Below are positions 33,601 through 46,657 of a stretch of 64,000 bases of DNA, piece by piece. The stretch comes from Schistosoma haematobium. Its lineage: Eukaryota; Platyhelminthes; Trematoda; Strigeidida; Schistosomatidae. Every line of letters starts with the position of its first letter. The first letter of the stretch is position 1. Under the pieces are notes generated by a model. It saw only the letters and a list, made by a program, of their open reading frames with translations, ran no database searches and was not told where the DNA came from. Made by a program: the position numbers and the translations under genes. Location of the stretch: NCBI RefSeq assembly GCF_000699445.3, contig NC_067198.1:33198536-33262535 (forward strand), written 5' to 3'.

Positions 33601-36600
33601 ACGCTCATTACCCGGTAAACCAGTGACAGAGACATTAAGTTTTTTAGCGATTTGACAAGGTGAACCAACTAGAAACAATTGTCTCAACTGGATCATTTGA
33701 AAATCACTGGGTTTAGGTAAGCACAGATCAATCGAAAGACCAAGATCCGGAATAATCACATTCACTAAAGTAATAGTATAAAAGCATAAAAATAGTGCAA
33801 TGACGTTATTCGTCATTGAACCTGCGAAAGAAAACTTGAGCAGTCATAATTATAAAAAACTGAATAGGTATTTGGTAAAAATAGAAACTTCTTATCTATT
33901 TTACAAAATCCAAAAATCCCATTATTATTGCCGTTGGAAAGCAGGATCAGAATATGTAAAACAAAACCTGAGTAATGACCATAAAATTATGAGTTCACAA
34001 ATTATTTGACCTATTGCGATTTACAGGGTTAAGTAGAGTATTTAGACTGGCAAAATTGTTTAAGTCTCACAACCAGATGTATAAATCTGGACACAATTAA
34101 AAGTTCCTTTAACTCGCCATTCATTTCAGCTCAAAACAAATAAATAAACAGATACACAATTTGTAACTTACAAATATCGGTTAGTTGTTTACGAAGTTGC
34201 TTAACCTCTTTATATGCATTCCACCGGACACCACATCGATGAACGAGCTGTCTCAATGCACCTTCAGGATCACGTGATACATAGGTCTTCCCACCAACAG
34301 ATTCAATTATACCAGGTTCTGCAGGAGTCAGTCCACTGAGCTGAGCTGAGTAGCGCTCTAAACAACATATTGTCCCCAGTAGTACTGCAAGGTCTCCCAG
34401 ATATAAATCTTCTTTCTATAGGAAAAACAACCCTATATATGTTCAGAGCTTCAACAAACTGATATGATCAAATGAAACTTTGGAACTAGTAAAACGAATG
34501 CCACTGCAAGCATTTCTCAGGAGTTTGTCAAAGGTTGTTGAAATTATGAACAAATGAGGTTCGTTCGATAAAACACTCTCAATCTCAAATCAATGTAAGT
34601 TCAGAAACAACTCTGTTACTTTTGGTCAGGTGATGTACCTAGCCCTTACAGTAAAAATGAATCTTCGTGAATACATGGTAGATAAATCTGTACTTAGCTG
34701 TTAAAATGCATTGTCAATTTACGATGAGTTTTGAGTTGCATACTGCTTCAGACCTTTAAGATGTCGGCTTATGGAAAAATATGTATGCTAAGATATCATT
34801 TTATGACAAAGCCGCAAGCATACTATTCAGCAGTCAGGGCTGTATTACCGTACAGTTACGTGATGTGTCCCATAAAATTAGAAAAAATAGGCAGGGTAAA
34901 AGTATTTTATCAAAGGTGTTTTTAAAGCACTGTTCGAATTTGATGGGACCATGGAGTGAGTCTTGATGAGGTTAGAATTATAATACTAGTTGAAAAGGAT
35001 AAGTCCACAGATGAGACCATAGCACTTTATTGACCGACGTTGTTGGGACATGTGCTACGTATGTCTAAACACCACTAATCCAGGTGTGCGATGTTGGCTG
35101 GCATAGGAGTAGATAGAACAAGTCAGGGATAGATGAATCAAGACATGGAATGAGACTACAGTCTACGGACCAAAAACAGGCTAGTTGGAGGTCGACTGCC
35201 CAAACTACAACATCACAGTGTAGATTTTTATCGACACTTTTTAATTATATACGGCGTATCTTAAATGTGAATAGACGTATTGGAAGTCTGTATATTTTCA
35301 CACATTTGAGGTGCTTGGGATTATTCTGATATCAACAGTTTTACGAATGACTATTATCCAGTGGTTAAACAGAACTTCCAATAAGAATGTAGACGATTAA
35401 GAGTCAGGGTTTTTTTTGCAGGAATTTACATTAAAACGTATTAGTATCATAATGAAGCCAAATAGCTGATAAATGGAAGTCCATATGGTAAAAACAAAAA
35501 TAATAAATTCATTTGTAGTGATGCTTGCTTTTCTGACAAACTGTTGGACAAAATTTGACTGAAAAGTTTTCTCTTGTTCCGAGACAGGTGCGTCTGCAAC
35601 TTGAGAGAGGAAGAGATTTGGTACAGATAAGGCAGCAACTAGTATCACAGCATATGGCATTAATTGACATTGATTTGCAAATAATAACATTCGTGCAAAG
35701 CGTGCAGGAACCGGAACACGTGTCATCCATTTACCAGCGTCCGTAATTGTACGAGATACGCCTAAAAAACAAAAGTATATTGTGATAAATATGCGGCGCG
35801 ACAGATTACGTAAAAGGTCAGAGTTTTAATTGATTAATGTTTCCATCGAAATTACCTCCAGAAGCATTGACGATCTCTTTTAAGGCACCAAGAGCGATTA
35901 GTCGTCTTTCAGCTGCTTCAATCGCTTGTGGCAAAGGAGGAGTTGGTAAAGGAAACAACGTTAATTTTGTATTACCCAGGTAAAGCTAATACAAAAAAGG
36001 AAAAAAATCGTAATGATTACTTTTATGCAAACATAAACATCAATAAAGTGATAAAATAGTTGGACTAAAGACGACATGTAATAAAACAGTAAAATAGATC
36101 GATACAAATGGGAATAAATATAAATATGAAACTGTGGCCGGTAAATCGAACACACAGTGAATCAAAATATCATAGACGGCAAAAAGATATTAAAATTATC
36201 TGTGTAATATCTAATAGTGATTTCCATCAATAGCACGTATTATGTGGTATATTTAGTAAATATTTTAGGTTGCGAGACATTTCTACGTATCAGAATTACT
36301 TGAGCATCTTAACTTAATAATGATTATTTCCATAATTTATTTAAAACGAAGAAGGCAATAACTAAAGAAATTCGAATTAGCATCTACAGAAAAAACAACT
36401 GAGTTAAAAATATATGGCTTTAAAGAGGTAATTCCTGGAGTTCTAGTGAGAAGCAGTGACCAGTGAAGTTCAACCGTGTCTGTTATGGGATAGTAACTCA
36501 CTGATGAAAATGGTGGATGTGTCGCTCAATTTCGTGGATTAGTTGAAGTTAGACATTAACACCGTTGGATGCCGGCTCAGTGGTCTAGTGGTTAAGCGCT

Positions 36601-37760
36601 AGCAAGCGAGACTGATAGGTTCTGGGTCCGAATCCCGCGAGGCGGAATCGTGAGTGCGCACTGCTGAACGGCCGTTCACTGCTTCCAGATTTTCCTTGGT
36701 GGTCTAGCTTCAATTGACTCATGATCTCAACTATTGAAATTAAGAATATTTATCAATTACATGTGTAGTTGTTATATCTGGACGAAAAACAAGTAAATTG
36801 TAATCGCTATTTATGGACTTTTATTATATATATTCTTATTGAATAACTGTTTAGTAAACAGATTATATATATTTATATTTTTCTTATTATAAGCTTTTAT
36901 TTGACCTATTGAATGCTATTATACGATTTACTATTTAGTAAGTTATTCCTAATTTATTGGTTACAGTCTCTCATAATTATAGACACTTTTTGACTGATCT
37001 TGTATAATTGTTATTTTTAATTTTATAGTAATGATGTGACTTGTTCTGTTTGTATATAAACCAAGTGTGTCTGAAACACATGATTGAAACAGCGGAGGCT
37101 GATATTGGTGTTCTGGACTAGACTGGCTAGTTTAGGCGAAAAGTTACTATCTCGGTGGAACAATAAGAACACAAAGTTGATTCTAGACTGCTCTTACTGG
37201 TAGCTTTGGTCAGTAAGTCGGTGTTTTCATTGGCGATCGTATCGCGTGATAATTAGCAGGCCATAAGGAGATGACAGTAGTAATTTAATTTGTTTTGACA
37301 AGACATTTTTTTAAATTAGTTATTACCTTTAACATTAAAACCACTTCATCGATAGGACGTGAAAGTATGTCAGGAGTAGAGAATTGTTTCATGCTTGAAA
37401 AGATTTGTGAACTATAAAGACGATAACAATGCCCCGGCCCAATACGACCAGCTCTTCCTGCACGTTGTTCAGCGGATGCTTGACTAATCCAGATAATTTC
37501 AAAACTAGAAGTCCCAGTAGCTGGTTCATAAACTTTGGTTTTCACCTATTCAGAAAGCATTTGTTATTTTATTAAAAATAATTACAATCCATCGAGTTAT
37601 TATTAGAAATATTTTGGAAAACAGTAAGATATGTGAACTGGTGAATTTTATTTTCACAATAAAGAATATGTTAATAACTGGTGTAAAGAGATTAAATAAC
37701 TTTTAATTATATAACGAATATATCATTACGAAAGTGCGATATTTTAGTGTGACGCAATCA

Positions 37761-37808
<48 letters not shown>

Positions 37809-40800
37809 GTTCATGATAGGAAAATTATCAAAAAAAGAACTGCAGGGAAAGTGTAAACAAGCATAATAGTATAGGGAAGGAGGGAATGTCCGTTTATTCA
37901 AAGTGGTCCTAGGTCAGTTAGAATTCAGTAGGCCTGTCGTCACAGATTCAGTTGTACGGAAAATGAGAGGGTAAATCCTAACGAATCGTATTAACAATCA
38001 GTTAAGCATTCACATGGCAGATTATTTGTTATTGGATATTTGAAATGTATTAACCATGATCTAAGACAACGAAATGTAGCCGACCTGGTATATGCAAGGA
38101 GACGATAAGGATTTTAGTGCTTTAAGAGTGTTAAACATCTGCAATTGTCACTTCTCATAGATCCTACACTTTTAATTAAAGATTATATGACGAGCGGAGA
38201 AAATCCATTGGTCGTCTAGTCAACTTTGTTTTCATTTTTGATAAATCGCTTGTTATCTGATGAGTAACTATTGGTCATAAAACATCTTGGTTAAACAATA
38301 TATATATTCAGGTAATAACTAGTAAATACGTTATCTATATGGTTAGGATTCGATCAGTAACTACGTAAAGACATTATCAGTAATTTTGTCAAATCAATTA
38401 TTGTCATACAAAACACCAATGTGCTAAGTCATGATATTATGGAGGGTGTAGGTTTGAATTTCGTAGATTAGTCACGGTTTCTGTCATCAAATGTTAGAAT
38501 GTTCACCAACGAATGTTCTGTCATGATACAATGTGACTGACTGATAACGGTTTATGAAATCAAATTATCGACCCCCGCCTTTCAAATCGACCGATATAAA
38601 AGATAACACGACTATCAGTAGATTACGGTCCTAAACAGCGAAACCAGTTACCAATTAACAATACATGTAGAGAGAAAAAACTAATAAACACTATGGAAGA
38701 AAAATAACCCAAAACAGCTCACCTTGCCAGTATCTACAACAAATCGAATATTCGGGATTGTGATTGAAGTCTCTGCAACATTCGTAGCAACAACAATGAG
38801 ACGATGATTTTCAGGTGGTGGCTGAAATACACTTTGTTGGCGTTCCGGTGATAATAATGAATAAAATGGTAAAGCGTAAACTGGTCCCTACAACCATGTA
38901 AGTACAAACATAAATAAAAAATACATTTAAGTATACCACTCATAGTTGTTTTAATTAGGTATACGAATGAAATATGAAATTCCACAGATATGAAAAATAT
39001 AGATTAATAACTATATTTTGAATAAAACTGAAGCAAATATAACTTCGCCTGGAGTCCCTCCGCGGGCTACTGCCGGTCCCAAGCCCGGATAAAGGAGGAG
39101 GGTTGGACATGGGGTTAGCGACCCCATCCCGTAGAAAACTAACTCGCTAAAAAAATGCTAACCAGAAAAAATTATTCGAACCTTTTAGACTCTTCCCTGG
39201 GAGTCAGGTCTTCATTTAGAAGAACTATGACGCCTCATGGTGAAAGCCGAGTTCCTTCGAAAGTTACGGGGCTGAGGCCCCTTCTGAAAACCAGAACAAC
39301 CATTTATTTAGGTACATGGAATGCTCGTACAATGTGGGAGACCGGGAGAGCCTTCCGAATTGCTGCAGAAATGAGGAGATACGACATAGAGATGCTTGGG
39401 ATCAGTGAAACACATTGGACACACGTTGTACAACAAAGACTAACTTCAGGAGAGCTTCTGTTATACTCCGGCCATGAAGAAGAAGATGCCCCACATACAC
39501 AAGGAATTGCATTGATGCTATCAAAACAAGCACAAAAAGCATTTATAGGATAGGAATCTCATGGACCTAGGATCGTCAAAGCGTCCTTCAAAACAAAGAA
39601 AGAGGGCATTTCAATGAACATCATCCAATGCTATGCGCCTACCAACGACCACAATGAAGACGCTAAAGATCAATTCTACAATACGCTGCAGTCAATCGTT
39701 GAAAAGTGACCAACAAAGGACTTTACCATTCTGGTGGGAGACCTAAGTGCCAAGGTTGGAATGGACAACACCGGATATGAAGATATCATGGGACGACATG
39801 GACTTGGAGAAAGGAACGAGAATAGTGAGAGATTTGAAAACCTATGTAGTCAATGGCGACACTATAATTCCACATAAACGCATAAGCAAAACCACATGGA
39901 CTTCACCGGATCACATTACACAGAACCGATTCGACCACATCTGCATCAACAAAAAGTTCAGGATGACGATGGAGGATGTGAGAATCAAGAGAGGAGCTGA
40001 TATAGCACCAGATCATCACTTGCTGGTCGCCAAGATGAAATCGAAACTCAAGAAGCACCGAACAATGAGGCGGACATCACAAAAGTTTAATACGGCTTTT
40101 CTTCGGGATACTGACAAACTCAGTGAATTCAAGATAGCCCTCAGCAATAGGTTCCAGGCCTTTCACGATCTACTCAATGGAGAGGGAACTACTATGGAGA
40201 GCAACTGGAAGGGGATAAAAGAGGCAATCACTTCAACATGGAGAATACTCTAGAACCTTCTCATGTAAAAACTATAAATATACTAACGTTTTCTCTATTG
40301 TGCTTCTTACTTGCATCTTACTTCCATCTAACCTTGTTATTTGGAATATAATCTTTCCTGTCCAACTGTGTTCTGATTTTGGGTTTTGTCGAGTGATTTG
40401 GTGTCCAAGAATACTAAGCAATAGGAATAGCTGGGTCATACCGTAAGAAGAGAGATTATAACACCAAGATTGCTGAAAAATGTATCATTCAGCAATTAGG
40501 ACAAATACAGTAGGCCAACTTAAATCAAACAAAAAAATACTATTAAATCATATTATTAAATTATCCAGTAGAATATTTTACAGTAGACACTTTGATACAA
40601 CGTGCTTACATGTGATAAACTGATTTTTGTTTAAAGTACTGTACTAAGTCCGGTCAACAATAAGAATGACTTTTAGTTCCAAAATAGAATATATATTATA
40701 CAGAGTACAAGCAATTCATAATCAAATAAGATTCTGTCAGCATGACGAAGTACCTGTCATGGATTTCTCATTCGTGATAAACACTACAGTCTGATATCTA

Positions 40801-43165
40801 ATTAATTTCTTTGTTCACTTGTATTATCATTTCAATCAATTATACATCAACCTGAACTTACCGGATAAGATTCATTACGAATTTCATTAATTTGCCCGAG
40901 TATATCATCATCTTCACCAATCTCTTCAACATCACTATCATTCACCGTCTCATAAGTAACTTTATTCGACTGTTTTTCTTTCGTTGAAATAACTTCTTTA
41001 GAATTAATTCGAGTATGACCAATTTCCGTTTCTTCATCAACAGGAATAATATCAAAGCTAAAAGGGGAAATGTGCAGATAATCACAAATTAATATGTTCA
41101 ATAATAATTAAGTAAATACTAACTTTATAAAAATACATATTACTTAAAAGACTAATGGTAACACAAACAGCTATGGTACAGTTTATCAACCAAAAATCAA
41201 GTAGATTATTTAATTGAGATCATGAACCGACAAAAATTAGACCATCGTTGGAAACATGGAAGGACTGGACGGCCGTTTCGCACTAGTTTGAGATCCTTTG
41301 GCAATGGTCACCCATGACCCCACAGCCAGAAATCGAACCCAGGATCTTCAGTCTCACTCGCGAACGGTTAACCTCTAGACCACTGAGCTAGTGTCCGATG
41401 GTGTACATGTCAAACTTTAGTCAGTCTACGACATTGCGCAACCACCTTCTATTGCCTTCTGTGGGTATTTCAATGAAACTCAACAATTTCCACAACCTTA
41501 TATTGATAAGTAGATTATTGGCAAAAACTGGAGTAAAAACGACATGTAAAATGACTTGAAAAATAACAATACTTAAGACTTTACACTACATACGAAACTA
41601 TGCCACTTGGAAATAATAAAATGTCCACTGGTAACCAACCGTATTGTATTGATAAACCAGATGGAATAAAATGTCTTACGGATTTGATAAAAATAAGACC
41701 TGTTATTCTACCGAGTGTTATGCCCTGTTAATTCGAAAGTCAACCTTGAAAGTCAAAATTAAACCGCCGGTTAGCAAACTTACGAATAAACTGTAAAGTG
41801 AATAGTTCATTTTCGAACAATACTATTAATACAATCATCGGATGATAGTGTAATCCAAATATGCAAAAAATGTAGAGTTTAAAAGTAACTAAAAAAGGTT
41901 TACAATGATGACAATGTAGGGGAGACGGAATATGAACCGTAGTAAATATGTAGCATAGAATAGTTGGATCAAAAGTGCAAACAGCTGGAAAGAAACATCT
42001 ATGTAGGTCTGTAATTATTACCAATCTAGATAAATCGCGTTAATATGATCACATACTTTCAGTCATAATACTTAATAGTTAAATGATTAATTAGAATAAC
42101 ACATTGTGTCATTGAGTAAAAATAAGGAAATTTGCGAAGAAAATTTTCTTTTCGATGAAATCATTTACTTAAACTGTTCATTCGTATTCATAGTTATTAT
42201 TTGTTTATTGTTCATAGTAGTCAGTCTTTTTGTAAATATTCAGGATTGTATTTTAACTCACTTGTTCAGATCTATGCCTGAGTTAAACTGATCTTTTTCT
42301 TCTAAAACGGTACTATCTAATGAATTTGAGGGAGCGGTTGCATTGACAGACTCTTTTAATTTCTTCGTTTCTTTCTGGTGTTTATGAGTTTTATTAGATT
42401 TTTCATTTGTTAAATTTACTTTTTGATCATCCATCTTTGGAAAAGCCCTTGTAAGCCAACTGCAAAGTGTATTTGCTTCTTGCTGACCAGTGACAAATAC
42501 AAGAATTCCACCAAGTGGTGAAGTCTTGTGAATTGATACAACCTGATGAAATAAAAGTTTATGAGTGGCAATGTTAATCAGTAGTTACTGATATGCATAG
42601 AAGGTTAATAAAACAAGTCAATTTGATGTATTTTATAGTATGGGAGCTTTTTAAAGAAAAAATATGTGATCTAACAATTATTAAATGTCACCCTTTGCTC
42701 ATGATACGTCATGGAATACGGCGAATTTATAAAATAATGTCTTGATTAAACATTAGTACGGATTTATTGGAACAGTTAAAAGGTTATGATAAACCAAACG
42801 TTTCTATACACTGAAGTACCGACAGTCTTTGTAAAAAGTGCACCTTAATGTTGCTTACAAATTTTGTGTATCCACTTCAGAAATATGCTGCTTTTACCAA
42901 AGTAATGGGACGCAGCAAAAAGACGAAGTTTATAAATGATAATTACTATGCCCAATCATTGCTTATTTAGCCTTATTGTGCTACATGTGACTCAATTAAG
43001 GTGTTCGGTCTGTCAATCAAAAGGTGGGTAGTTTGAAGTATATTACTTTATTGGTGTAATATATAATTTGAAGATTGTGGGTAAGTATATGTTGTAAGCA
43101 TTTGACTGTGTTATTTTGTATGATTAGTTGTGCACGAGCAAATTACTTAGTAATCAATGCAGAAG

Positions 43166-43229
<64 letters not shown>

Positions 43230-46200
43230 ATAAACGAATTTGGTAAATTGTCTAATGAGACTATAAAATTCACTGAATGGGGCAACTGAGACATGTTTTA
43301 CACATATTCAGTTATAGTCAGAAGTGGTATCACGCTGTCGTATCAATCCGTAATACAGGTTATACATAAATGCAATCATTCACCTTTCGAAATGCGGCCT
43401 TCAGATAATCTGGATGTGTTACTTTGGCAAAATGACATGCTACAGGATACTGACGTGATTCGATATGAATTATTGGAGGCGGATTGTGTGGAAATAAACG
43501 ACGATTTTCAGCAAAATCGTCTACTTTTAAAGTTGCAGACATGATAATCAATTTCAGTGGTGACAGTACTTTACCATTTGTTGGTATGTTATCGGTAAAC
43601 CTTTGACGACGTAATCGTACTACCATTGATATAAGACCAAGAATAACATCAGAGTAAATTGAACGTTCATGAGCCTCATCCACAATTATGACAGAATATT
43701 TTGATAGTTCAAAGTCCTTGACAAAGTTTAAAATAGAAAAATGTATTTTAGCAAAAAGAAATAAAGTTGATACAACGTATACAATTCAAAATTATTTTGT
43801 TGGTCTTAAGTTTATTGAAATAAACTCGTTATCAAATAAAATATATGAGATTAAAATTGAAAATAAACAAAACTTATGTAGACCCATACTGAAGATTATA
43901 AGATAATAATTATGAAAAAAAGACATACTCCTTTCTGTCTGTCGTTTTGTCTACTGCTTTCTAGTTATTTCTTCATAAGTATTTAGTCATTCTTACAACA
44001 TTATTCTGCTTTTCATATTTATCAAGTGGAAAATTATCTTAACATTTTTCATTGACCATTAGATTATCACATAACCCCTTTTCAATAATATTTGGAATGT
44101 ACTTTTTTAATAGTTACCTTAAATCTACCTAATTCTGAGCAGAAAAGAGATTTTTTAAAGTAAATTATATGCTAATCCTTAAAAGAATACTGTACAAGAA
44201 AACCTCTGCTCATAAAGTCTACTCGATGAAAAAGTTGCAACGAAATCAGCTTACGTCAAACTGTGACCACAGTTTTAAAATGTTTATACATTTAATTTAC
44301 ATAATGTAAGATGTAACTGACACAAAGTACCATTTGAAAAAACAGTAATGCTTTCCTTTCATAATTGATAAAATAATGACATTTCTTTCTTTGAAAATTT
44401 ATATATCACAATACTATGCAGCATGTTTATCTGTTTTCTTCAATTGACTCGATCTGAAATCACGACAGTAGGTTAATTTTACTTTCACTTACAGAAAGAG
44501 ACAATGAAAACTAACGCTATCAGTGTTTGAATTATAGATTTGCTAGTAGTTTATTCTGTCGGTGATATGTTTGCGTTAAGGTAAAAAATCTGTGAGTAAA
44601 ATAATTTTTACAGGTAGATTACATGAATGCAAATCAAATGCTTAAAAAGACAAAGTTGTTCAACCAGCGAAATTTATGTAACAATAACACTGAGAATTAC
44701 CTGTTTTATTTCTTGTAACAATATCCCGTCTGTCATAAATTTTATCAACGTTTCTTTGGTTACTTCTTTATCATATCGTATATGATAAGAAACTTGTCTG
44801 AATGGTATAAGAAAGAAAGAAGTGTTAACTTAAAATTTTCGGATTAAGTCTAGTGAATTACCCTGAAAGATAATTACTGCGATACTCTAATTAACGGTGA
44901 AGACATGGACATAAGTTGGATATAAAAATTGCTGACATCATTATGTAGGTAAACAGTTCTTATCGAATATGAACAGCACATGAATAAAAACATACGTGCA
45001 TCGACTTAAGTAGTCAAGCTGTGTGACGAAATAAAACAAAACAATAAAATCAAGTTATGCATGATCCTTAAGACGGTCGGGATTCACGTTTGTTCATACG
45101 AATCGTTCACTAATCAGCTTTATCGTGGCTTTTATTCCTGGATGCGACATGTGCATGCTTTCGAATATTTTCTGTCGCAATGTTTTCGGGATTAAATGAT
45201 CGTGATCGGCCTGTCGATGTGTCGCATATTACTTTCGTGTTACCGAATTGCACCCCTTCGAGTACTAATAATGCTGTACCATCGGATCTGAGTTTATTTA
45301 ACTCGATGTCTCTCTCCTGCAACTTTGCCAGACCGTTATAATCAATTCCACTTGCCATAAGTGTGCTTATAGTTGCTCTTGACAGTGCGTCGGCCACATC
45401 GTTTTCTTGTCCCTTAACGTATTTTATGTCGGACATGAACTGTGAAATGAACTCTAGCTGTCGGATCTCTCTCGGGGAGTAATTGTCTTGCTTTGCACTT
45501 AATGCTTTCGTTAGTGGTTTGTGGTCTGTATAGACGGTAAAATTTATGCCTTCGACCACATGAAGGAAGTGTTTTATTGCTAAGTAAACTGCTAGGAGTT
45601 CTCTTCCGAAAGTACTATATCTTGTTTGTGTTGGATTCAGTCTTTTCGAAAAAAATGAGAGCGGTTCCCATATGCCATTTACTAATTGTTGTAAAACGGC
45701 CCCTACCATTACATCTGATGCATCGGTCATGATAGCTAATGGTGTCTCACTCGTTCGTCTGTTTAGTGTCGCTTCTTTATTTAGTGCTTTTTTAGCGTGC
45801 TCGAATGCTTGAGTCGCGTCTGGTGATAATTGGGATATCCGTGCGTGTCCGCGTAACGCATCTGTTAATGGTTGCAATATTGACTAACAATTCGGGATAA
45901 ATCGTCTGTAATAATTTCTTAACCCGAGAAATAGGCGTAACTTTTTCCATGAGTCGGGTAGCGGATAATTCCTAATGGCGTCGACTTCTGCTGCTATTGG
46001 TGTGATGCCTTGAGAAGTTATGTTGTGACCTAGGAACTGTAAGGACTCTTTTCCTAATTCACACTTCTCAATGTTTATAGAAATGCCATGTTCTCTGAGT
46101 CGCATAAATAATTGCTGTAGTTGTTGTATATGCTCATCTTTAGTGGCGCTAGCTACTAATAAATCGTCGATATACGCGTATACCCCAGGTAAACCTATAA

Positions 46201-46599
46201 TGACCTGGTCGATAAACCGCTGAAAGGTTTGTGCTGCGTTAGTCAGTCCAAAAGGCATACGCGGGAATTCATATGGCCCAAATCAAGTTGCTACTGCAGT
46301 CTTCGGTATGTCTTGTGGGGCAACAGGGATGTGGTAACATGCTCTGACTAAGTCGATCTTCGAGAAGACAGTATAGCGACTCACGAGCAATTGAGTTTAT
46401 TCTCATTTAACTCAGTTAAGCCCTTTTGCTAACTTATTTAGCGGACAAATTCATCCATACTATAACAACTTGTTGTACTTTTATTATTATTGTACTTATA
46501 TGAAATATGTGTGAACGAACATTGTTTACCACCTACGCGTATATTCATTCTGCCAACTTCATTACTAACTGCTTAATCTATTCGTTGACTCATCCATTT

Positions 46600-46657
<58 letters not shown>

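Noticed and set aside
35856..35985. Frameshift between DHX37 exons 12 and 13
   Set aside because: A first reading seemed one base short, but recounting the A-run at 35878-35881 gave a 130-nt exon whose phase matches exon 13.
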